Origin: Bacteroidales bacterium
GTDB lineage: Bacteria; Bacteroidota; Bacteroidia; Bacteroidales; Porphyromonadaceae
Length of the DNA: 11,676 nucleotides
Direction: 5' to 3'
Assembly: GCA_004555765.1 (NCBI GenBank)
Contig: SFHG01000051.1
Span: 1 to 11,676 of the forward strand
Both the position numbers and the translations under genes were made by a program. Shown piece by piece: positions 6,828-11,643 of the stretch (the first letter of the stretch is position 1; each line of letters opens with the position of its first letter). Below the pieces are notes generated by a model that saw only the letters and a program-made list of their open reading frames with translations, ran no database searches and was not told the DNA's origin.

Positions 6828-6854
6828 TTAACCATCTTCAAAGGAGGAATTAAA

Positions 6855-7055
6855 ATGAAGATGCCAAAATTGAAAGTGAGGGAACTCGGCTATTTGATGG
6901 TCTACAACGATAAAGTCATCGTCCAGGAATACGGAACTTCGGCGCTTTTCCTCGAAACCACCATGCAGAGATTCACCACCGATCCAGATTACATGAATCG
7001 CTACATCCAAAGCATGATTGTATGCGGGGATGAGATGCACATCTACATCTATTGA
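6855..7055 (+). CDS. Small early protein of unknown function (66 residues)
   Basis: The first gene of the early operon, 66 residues, with a strong ribosome site (AAAGGAGG, spacing seven). It begins M-K-M-P-K-L-K-V-R-E-L-G-Y-L-M-V-Y-N and ends in a Y-I-Q-S-M-I-V-C-G-D-E-M-H-I-Y-I-Y segment, giving alternating residues that suggest a small beta-rich fold with one central helix. It has no membrane segment and no cysteine motif. In phi29 the first gene of this operon is gene 6, an abundant double-stranded DNA-binding protein of 104 residues; position and strong expression signals fit a DNA-organising role, but the sequence does not demonstrate it. A host-takeover protein is an equally good guess. 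Confidence 0.75.
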   Translation: MKMPKLKVRELGYLMVYNDKVIVQEYGTSALFLETTMQRFTTDPDYMNRYIQSMIVCGDEMHIYIY

Positions 7056-7109
7056 GGTTCGCCAAAGAGGATCACGTCAGCATTTTCTTAAAATAAGGAG
7101 GAAAACAAA

Positions 7110-7559
7110 ATGATTAAGTGGACTAGGGAAGTGAGGCCGTCGCAAAAATTGAATCCAAGGGAAGCGTTCGAAGTGGACAATGCCGTCTACCTCATCAAGA
7201 GCGCCTTGAGCAGTGGAATCAAGCAATTCATCGGAAGCGATAAGGGAGTCCGAATCCAGTACGCCAACGGACTCAATGGAACCTTGTTCGACTGCGACGT
7301 GAACCGTCATCTACCGCTCTTCAAAGTATTCACGGAGAGCGAGACGATGGCGAGGATCGTCTGCAGGGTCAGCTATCCGCGGAATGAGGAAACCCTCCTC
7401 GTTACGCTCCAATATCGGGAAGCGGGTTCGGAGGAATGGAAGAAAGTGGAAACCCCCATCACACTTTACGAATGCGACTGGTACAACCTGGAGAAGGCGT
7501 TCAACGCCGCCTTCGATTACGATTACGATTACGACATCTATTGGGGGATTGGGGAATAA
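7110..7559 (+). CDS. Early protein of unknown function with acidic D-Y-D-Y-D-Y-D stretch
   Basis: 149 residues with an excellent ribosome site (AAGGAGG ending about eight bases before the ATG). The N-terminal half contains Q-F-I-G-S-D-K-G-V-R-I-Q-Y-A-N-G and looks mixed alpha/beta; the middle has repeated strands (R-I-V-C-R-V-S-Y and L-L-V-T-L-Q-Y-R); the end has W-Y-N-L-E-K-A-F-N-A-A-F followed by D-Y-D-Y-D-Y-D, encoded by three tandem copies of GATTAC. The acidic C-terminus could mimic DNA or bind a basic partner such as the terminal protein; that is inference. I do not recognise the family. The stop codon is immediately followed by the start of the next gene. Confidence 0.75.
   Translation: MIKWTREVRPSQKLNPREAFEVDNAVYLIKSALSSGIKQFIGSDKGVRIQYANGLNGTLFDCDVNRHLPLFKVFTESETMARIVCRVSYPRNEETLLVTLQYREAGSEEWKKVETPITLYECDWYNLEKAFNAAFDYDYDYDIYWGIGE
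7515..7532 (+). repeat. Three tandem GATTAC hexamers in coding sequence
   Basis: GATTAC at 7515-7520, 7521-7526 and 7527-7532, perfect copies followed by GAC, encoding alternating Asp and Tyr. Identical codon choice in all three points to recent duplication or slippage; copy number could vary among relatives. Confidence 0.8.
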
Positions 7560-7769
7560 ATGAAGTACTTGGTGAGAGTGGTATGGTGCTACGCCTGCAC
7601 CGGGAAGATTCAATCGACCATCAAAGAAACGGAGCGGCGCTCCATCGCCGAATCCTTCTTCGACGCCTACTGCAAATTGATGAACACGAGCCCATCGCTG
7701 TCATTGAAGCGCGTGTCGCTTTACGAAGACGGGTACGAAATAGAGAGGAGAATCAATGATGCTGGATAG
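7560..7769 (+). CDS. Small early protein of unknown function (69 residues)
   Basis: 69 residues. Its ATG directly follows the previous TAA with no gap, with a purine-rich GGGGGA stretch upstream, so translation may be coupled. It begins with short strands (K-Y-L-V-R-V-V-W-C-Y-A-C-T-G-K-I-Q-S-T-I) and has a probable helix (E-R-R-S-I-A-E-S-F-F-D-A-Y-C-K-L-M). The C-Y-A-C pair is not a full zinc motif because no second pair is present; a lone Cys follows in A-Y-C-K. The end overlaps the next gene by 14 bases. No function is recognised. Confidence 0.68.
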   Translation: MKYLVRVVWCYACTGKIQSTIKETERRSIAESFFDAYCKLMNTSPSLSLKRVSLYEDGYEIERRINDAG

Positions 7770-8025
7770 GAAGGACGCGGAGCGGTTCCTCCGCAAATTG
7801 AAGGCGAACCAGCACCCGACGCTGATTTACGAGAACTACGACGGAAAGCTCATACCGGTAAAGGAAATCGCCCGATATGAGGAAACGAGGGAGGGGAAGA
7901 CCCTCGTCGAAATAAAATTTTTCCTGATACTCCGAGACGATTCTTGGGTGACCTGCAAATGGACCCCCTATGGATGGAACCGCCTCACGGTGTCGAATTA
8001 CGATACGAAGGATTACCCAGCATGA
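7756..8025 (+). CDS. Small early protein of unknown function (89 residues)
   Basis: 89 residues. Two adjacent ATGs (7756 and 7759) could serve as start; GAGAGGAG about seven bases upstream fits the first. The protein has an N-terminal helix with basic residues (D-R-K-D-A-E-R-F-L-R-K-L-K-A-N), then beta-type segments (T-L-I-Y-E-N-Y-D-G-K-L-I-P-V and T-L-V-E-I-K-F-F-L-I-L-R-D) and a Trp-rich end (S-W-V-T-C-K-W-T-P-Y-G-W-N-R). No catalytic or metal-binding motif is visible. It overlaps the previous gene by 14 bases and the next by the ATGA arrangement, so it belongs to the same operon. Confidence 0.7.
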   Translation: MMLDRKDAERFLRKLKANQHPTLIYENYDGKLIPVKEIARYEETREGKTLVEIKFFLILRDDSWVTCKWTPYGWNRLTVSNYDTKDYPA

Positions 8026-8375
8026 AAGACGAAAAACTGATTGAATACTTGAAAGAGCTCAAATGCTCGAAATCGAAAAGGGAGCAGCTCGATCGGCTGA
8101 TTCAAATCGCCGAGGAAGGCCGCGTCCGAGATTACTCGGAGAGCGACTGGCTCTTGGGCGCGAACGTGATTTACGTGGACACCAAAGGGCACATGCCCCG
8201 GAGAACGTTCCACGGCTTCACCATCTTCCTATGCGACACCGGCTGCAACATGAAGCGGGAGTCGCTCGTTTATCTGAAGCATCGCCATTTATCCGACGGC
8301 TTCCCCTGTCGGGTCAGATATGGGAGCCACCGAGTGCTCATTTACTCGGAAAGTGGGAAAGGAGAAAAACAATAA
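8022..8375 (+). CDS. Early protein of unknown function (117 residues)
   Basis: 117 residues from the ATG at 8022, which overlaps the preceding TGA as ATGA and has AAGGA about nine bases upstream; a longer in-frame extension to 7944 would lie inside the previous gene and is rejected. The first 35 residues form a charged helix (L-I-E-Y-L-K-E-L-K-C-S-K-S-K-R-E-Q-L-D-R-L-I-Q-I-A-E-E-G), followed by a probable beta domain with H-G-F-T-I-F-L-C-D-T-G-C and R-V-R-Y-G-S-H-R-V-L-I-Y-S. The helix plus basic surface would suit a nucleic-acid or protein adaptor, but the family is unknown. Confidence 0.68.
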   Translation: MKDEKLIEYLKELKCSKSKREQLDRLIQIAEEGRVRDYSESDWLLGANVIYVDTKGHMPRRTFHGFTIFLCDTGCNMKRESLVYLKHRHLSDGFPCRVRYGSHRVLIYSESGKGEKQ

Positions 8376-8692
8376 TGTCTCACATCAAAGTCTGGGCGAA
8401 GCAATTCGCCCGCAAATCCGACGGCGGAAAGTTCACCAAAATCTCCGTCAAGGGGTCCTGCATCCCCCTCGCCGAAATCAGCCATGCAGAACCGGTGAAG
8501 AAGGAAGCCTATTACGACGTCCGCCTGGTCAACACCGTCACCGACAGGGAAGGCGAATACCAGGTCTACTTCGAGCGCGGCTTCATCAACGACAAAGGGG
8601 TCTTGGTCCTCATGAACGCGGACAAGTCGCCCCTCGCCTTCGAATACCTCCGCAAGCCGAACAAGGTTGCGAAGAAACCGGAAGCGAAGTAA
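8375..8692 (+). CDS. Early basic protein, possible single-strand DNA-binding protein
   Basis: 105 residues from the ATG at 8375, which overlaps the previous TAA by one base (TAATG) and has AAAGGAG ten bases upstream. It begins with a basic stretch (V-W-A-K-Q-F-A-R-K-S-D-G-G-K-F-T-K-I-S-V-K-G), followed by beta-type segments (A-Y-Y-D-V-R-L-V-N-T-V and G-E-Y-Q-V-Y-F-E-R) and a Lys/Pro-rich tail. In phi29 the single-strand binding protein (gene 5, 124 residues) lies two genes before the terminal protein; the size, place, aromatic residues and possible OB-like strand pattern are compatible, but no signature motif is visible. It is the last gene before the structured RNA gap. Confidence 0.6.
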   Translation: MSHIKVWAKQFARKSDGGKFTKISVKGSCIPLAEISHAEPVKKEAYYDVRLVNTVTDREGEYQVYFERGFINDKGVLVLMNADKSPLAFEYLRKPNKVAKKPEAK

Positions 8693-8695
8693 CAT
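8667..8695 (+). promoter_or_regulatory. Possible weak promoter for the structured RNA
   Basis: TTGCGA at 8667-8672 (4 of 6 to TTGACA) and TAACAT at 8690-8695 (4 of 6 to TATAAT) with an exact 17-base spacer, overlapping the end of the preceding gene. The predicted start is near 8701-8703, at the foot of the GNRA hairpin. Either box alone would be unremarkable; the spacing and position are what make it worth listing. Confidence 0.35.
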
Positions 8696-8699
8696 AAAC

Positions 8700-8882
8700 G
8701 GCGAAGGAGCAATCCTTCGCCCCCACGGGGGAGGGGTTACCCCAAATCGAATTGCGGATATAAAGAGCGGTTGGCCCCCAAACAGGGCCTATAGCCAAAG
8801 ACAAACGATTAGATTCGTCCGCACCGCAGGCGGGGCCAGTCACCTCGGTTCGGTTGGTCCCCTCGCTCGTGGGTTTTATTTT
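8700..8882 (+). ncRNA. Highly structured RNA in the 203-base gap before the terminal protein gene
   Basis: The gap 8693-8895 has no gene but nests several helices. P0: GGCGAAGGA (8700-8708) and TCCTTCGCC (8713-8721), nine perfect pairs capped by GCAA, a GNRA tetraloop. P1: 8722-8736 with 8859-8873, 13 Watson-Crick pairs plus G8728-T8867, with one G-G mismatch (8730/8865). P2: TGCGGA (8753-8758) with TCCGCA (8818-8823), extendable by a T-G pair. P3: GGCCC (8773-8777) with GGGCC (8785-8789). P4: CGA (8806-8808) with TCG (8815-8817). P5: CCA/TGG (8836-8838/8855-8857) around ACC/GGT (8842-8844/8852-8854). All can coexist. P0 abuts P1 with no gap, so they can stack. P1 is followed by TTTTATTTT. 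Implied length is about 180 nt. It could be an independent RNA (phi29 pRNA is 174 nt) or a leader of the terminal protein mRNA. Confidence 0.72.
8859..8882 (+). terminator. Possible terminator or attenuator formed by the RNA's closing stem
   Basis: The 3' strand of the GC-rich closing stem (8859-8873) is followed at once by TTTTATTTT (8874-8882), then by the AGGAG ribosome site of the terminal protein at 8883-8887. A GC-rich stem plus U-tract is the form of an intrinsic terminator, but the loop is far longer than usual (122 nt), so efficiency is uncertain. It could set the RNA's 3' end or attenuate transcription into the terminal protein and polymerase genes. Confidence 0.4.
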
Positions 8883-8895
8883 AGGAGAAAAGAAC

Positions 8896-9633
8896 ATGGC
8901 GAAACGAATGCTCGACGTAATCAAGGAAGCCAAAGAGGCTGGCTTCAAAGTCAAATACACCAGAAAGAAGGACGCGGATGGATCCACGCGCGTCATCGTC
9001 CGCGAAATCGATGGTAAGAAATACGTAGGGAAAGAGGGGAACACCGAGCTCCGAGAGCGGACGGGGAATGCGCTGTCCGAGAAGGAGAAGTCGCAGCGGA
9101 GGAAAGCGAACACCGGGGACGAATTGGTCCCCTCCGCCAAACAGCGCGAACGGCATAAGCGGGGCTCGAAGAGAAACCCGCTCCCACAGCTGAGCCGAGA
9201 GGAGGATTCCCTCGTCAAGAAGGTCAATCGCGAAGCCAGGAAGCGGGGGAAGTCCTGGAGGGTCGGCAAGAGGAAGGCCCGCGAGCTGAAGAGGAGGGCT
9301 GGGGGGAAAGAGCTCAAGGAATCGCTCAAGAGGACGCTGAACATGCTCCTCGGGCTCGCCGCCCCGCTCAACTGGTGGCACACGTGCCAGATGATCCTCT
9401 TCAATGAGCATGTGGGGGACAAAGTCCTTTACAATTTTTGCATGAAATACATCAAGCCCTACTTCGGGAATTGGACTTGGAGGAACCCCCGCATCGGAAT
9501 CACGGATTCGGGGATGATGACGTTCCGAAAATGGATGTACCAATTCGACGAAGCGCACCCATACAAGCCTTCAATCCATCGGGAGCAGGGGAAGGCGATC
9601 GTCAGGTCAAGCGAAGCGAGGACGGCGATATAA
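8896..9633 (+). CDS. Terminal protein that primes DNA replication (phi29 gp3-like)
   Basis: 245 residues; phi29 terminal protein has 266. It would supply a hydroxyl residue as primer and remain bound to the genome's 5' ends. Support is its position immediately before a protein-primed polymerase, its length and its strongly basic middle (about 60-140, many Lys/Arg), which fits DNA binding. Residues 38-57 (I-D-G-K-K-Y-V-G-K-E-G-N-T-E-L-R-E-R-T-G) resemble, from memory, an N-terminal element of terminal proteins from related phages. The C-terminal half is Trp-rich (N-W-W-H, G-N-W-T-W-R-N) and ends with several Ser and Thr residues, among which the priming residue may lie; it cannot be fixed from sequence. 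The ATG at 8896 has AGGAG eight bases upstream; an in-frame TTG at 8854 lies inside the structured RNA and is rejected. Confidence 0.78.
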   Translation: MAKRMLDVIKEAKEAGFKVKYTRKKDADGSTRVIVREIDGKKYVGKEGNTELRERTGNALSEKEKSQRRKANTGDELVPSAKQRERHKRGSKRNPLPQLSREEDSLVKKVNREARKRGKSWRVGKRKARELKRRAGGKELKESLKRTLNMLLGLAAPLNWWHTCQMILFNEHVGDKVLYNFCMKYIKPYFGNWTWRNPRIGITDSGMMTFRKWMYQFDEAHPYKPSIHREQGKAIVRSSEARTAI

Positions 9634-9664
9634 ACCTGTTATAAAGATGATATAAGGAGGTTAT

Positions 9665-11608
9665 ATGATTCAAAGGAGGATAGGGCGGAAGGAGTATTCC
9701 GTCTACGCGTTCGACGTCGAGAGCCACAACGACGCCGAATCGCTCAAAAACAAGAGGACGGGCATTTGGCTCGCCTCTTTCATCAACGACGATTCGAAGC
9801 CCGAGGACGAGGAAAACTATTTCTACGACCTCGATTCCGTCTTCGATAAATGGAAAGAGCTGACGCACCGCGGGTCGAAGAGAAACCACCACGACGGGAA
9901 GGGGTTCGGAAGGCCGAAGAACATTCTTATATACATTTGGAACGCCGCCTTCGAGTGGTCCTTTTTGCTTCCGTGGCTCATCGGGCACGGGTTCGAATGC
10001 AAGCAGAAGATAGAGGACGGGGATTCGAATTGCTTCTCCTCGGTCACCACGAAGACCTGCTCGAGCGTTTGGAGCGCGGAAATAAAATTCGAGAAAACCG
10101 GGGGCAGGGTCGTCATCCGCGACCTATGCAAAATCATGACGGGCACCCTTCGGAGCGCGGCGAAGTCCCTCGGTCTCGCCACGCAAAAAGGGGTAATCGA
10201 TTACCGAAAGAACCGCTTGCACGGATACAAGCCAACCGAGAAAGAGAAGCTCTACAACTTCAAGGACACCGAAATCATCATCGAGATATTGAAGATAATG
10301 GATCAGAGAAACGACCTGGAGTTTTGGCAGTCGGTGAGCGCCGCATCCTATTCCTGCAAGAAGATGGTGCGCGCCGCGTGGCCAAACGCCAGGCGGGTGA
10401 TGAACGTGTATCGTCAAAGATTTCCCCATCTTCCGCCCGACCAAACGGAATTCCTGCGGAAGTCGGTGGCTGGCGGTTTGACTTATGCCCCTCCATTGTT
10501 CCAGTTTAAGGACATCCATGAGAAGATAGGCCACATCGACTTCCACCAGTCCCATCCCTCGCGGATGGCTTCGATGCACAACGAGCGCTTCGCCTATGGC
10601 GAGGGAGTCTGGGGAAAAGGGCAACCCGTTAAATCGTGGTGGAAGATAGCCTGTTGCCATGTGAAGGTGTCCTATTCCGCGGTTCGCCTCCATTCGGTCA
10701 TCAAGCTCATCAACACGGAGGCCGTCCAGGACTTCGAGCTGTGGGTGTGGGACTTCGAATTGGAGACGATGAAGAAGGCTTATTGCGATTTGGAAATCGA
10801 ATACATCGACTACCTCGAATTCAAGGCTGGCAGGCTCCCATTCGCGGAATATTTCAAGGAGAATTTCCGCATCCGCCTGGAAGCCAAAAAGAAAGGCGAT
10901 CTATTCGAAGTCGCCCACCGCAAGCTACTCAACAATTCCGCGTATGGTAAGTTTCTGGAAAAGGGGCACGAGGTTTTCTACGCGAATTGCGTCTCCGTGG
11001 ACGGCCGCATCGATTCCCTGGAAATACCGGTGGAGGATGCTCCCCTGGACGGTTCATTCACCTACATCCCAACGGGCTCGCTGACGGCCGCCTATTCGCG
11101 GTGCGCTTTGATTGAGGCGGGGCTTAAAATCGGATGGCAGTACATCGCCTACATGGACACGGACAGCCTTTTCTTCATCGAGAACGAGACCACGATGAGG
11201 AACCTGAAGAAACTCGAGATAAACTCGAAACTTGGTTCCTTTGGTTGGGAAGACGTGGACGAGAACGGGGACACCACCATCACCTGCGCGCAGTTCGCCT
11301 GCCCCAAACGGTACAAGTATTTATCCGCTGGCGTGCCAGTCGTCAAAATGGCAGGCGCCACGCGCCCCGATTTGGATCCAGTGGATTTGAGCGAAATCAT
11401 CGACGAGCGGGATATGGTCATCGACGAGGACGGCAACGAAATCCGCCCAGCGAGAAAACTCTCCTACGGTGAGATAAACATCATCGACGGTACGTTCTTC
11501 TCGCATGGCAGGACTCGAGTCGAAGGCGGAACCATCATCACGGACAAAGCAAAGGTCCTGCAGGTGCAAGGAAAATACTATTCGACATATTTGGCCAACA
11601 GGGGATAG
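9665..11608 (+). CDS. Protein-primed family B DNA polymerase (phi29 gp2-like)
   Basis: 647 residues; phi29 polymerase has 572. It replicates the genome from the terminal protein. Exonuclease motifs: Exo I F-D-V-E (D17, E19), Exo II N-A-A-F-E (N93, E97; Asp is usual), Exo III Y-N-F-K-D (Y197, D201). Polymerase motifs: A, D-F-H-Q-S-H-P (D292 to P298; phi29 has D-V-N-S-L-Y-P), B, K420 to G428 (K-L-L-N-N-S-A-Y-G), C, Y-M-D-T-D-S (496-501), and K-R-Y at 548-550 as the KxY motif. The linker motif Y-x-G-G is V-A-G-G (268-271). The long stretch between motifs A and B (299-419) can hold the TPR2 insertion that gives strand displacement. Catalytic aspartates D292, D498 and D500 are present. The ATG at 9665 follows AAGGAGG, 31 bases after the terminal protein stop. 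Confidence 0.95.
   Translation: MIQRRIGRKEYSVYAFDVESHNDAESLKNKRTGIWLASFINDDSKPEDEENYFYDLDSVFDKWKELTHRGSKRNHHDGKGFGRPKNILIYIWNAAFEWSFLLPWLIGHGFECKQKIEDGDSNCFSSVTTKTCSSVWSAEIKFEKTGGRVVIRDLCKIMTGTLRSAAKSLGLATQKGVIDYRKNRLHGYKPTEKEKLYNFKDTEIIIEILKIMDQRNDLEFWQSVSAASYSCKKMVRAAWPNARRVMNVYRQRFPHLPPDQTEFLRKSVAGGLTYAPPLFQFKDIHEKIGHIDFHQSHPSRMASMHNERFAYGEGVWGKGQPVKSWWKIACCHVKVSYSAVRLHSVIKLINTEAVQDFELWVWDFELETMKKAYCDLEIEYIDYLEFKAGRLPFAEYFKENFRIRLEAKKKGDLFEVAHRKLLNNSAYGKFLEKGHEVFYANCVSVDGRIDSLEIPVEDAPLDGSFTYIPTGSLTAAYSRCALIEAGLKIGWQYIAYMDTDSLFFIENETTMRNLKKLEINSKLGSFGWEDVDENGDTTITCAQFACPKRYKYLSAGVPVVKMAGATRPDLDPVDLSEIIDERDMVIDEDGNEIRPARKLSYGEINIIDGTFFSHGRTRVEGGTIITDKAKVLQVQGKYYSTYLANRG
10192..10205. repeat. 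14-bp perfect palindrome inside the polymerase gene
   Basis: GGTAATCGATTACC is its own complement. It encodes G-V-I-D-Y in the exonuclease domain. It contains TTACC followed by GA, the same TTACCGA core as the repeats at 5676-5693 and 6733-6747. It may be a protein-binding site or chance within codons. Confidence 0.4.
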
Positions 11609-11618
11609 AATTGAATAT

Positions 11619-11643
11619 GGAGAGGTGGTAAGACTCTCCTTAC
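11619..11643 (+). other. Two competing hairpins downstream of the polymerase gene
   Basis: GGAGAG (11619-11624) can pair with CTCTCC (11634-11639), or GTAAG (11628-11632) can pair with CTTAC (11639-11643); both cannot form together. No T-run follows, so an intrinsic terminator is not supported. An ATG at 11648 opens a frame M-S-D-W-V-S-L-L-S to the window edge, but only a distant GGAGAGG lies upstream. Nothing else is visible in 11609-11676. Confidence 0.35.

Noticed and set aside
8700..8721. GNRA hairpin as a simple intrinsic terminator for the preceding gene
   Set aside because: A C-rich run, not a T-run, follows the stem, so it lacks the release element.
8667..9017. 116-codon plus-strand frame crossing the structured gap
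   Set aside because: It begins with TTG without a ribosome site, overlaps two well-supported genes in another frame, and the gap sequence is better explained by base pairing. It should still be kept in mind as the alternative to the RNA.
8610..9422. 270-codon minus-strand frame opposite the terminal protein and the RNA
   Set aside because: Shadow of the terminal protein gene, opposite to the operon direction and without start signals.
9634..9664. Promoter for the polymerase gene in the AT-rich spacer (TATAAA at 9640-9645)
   Set aside because: The position 17 bases upstream reads CGAGGA, not like a -35 box; the A/T richness is sufficiently explained as spacer around the AAGGAGG site.
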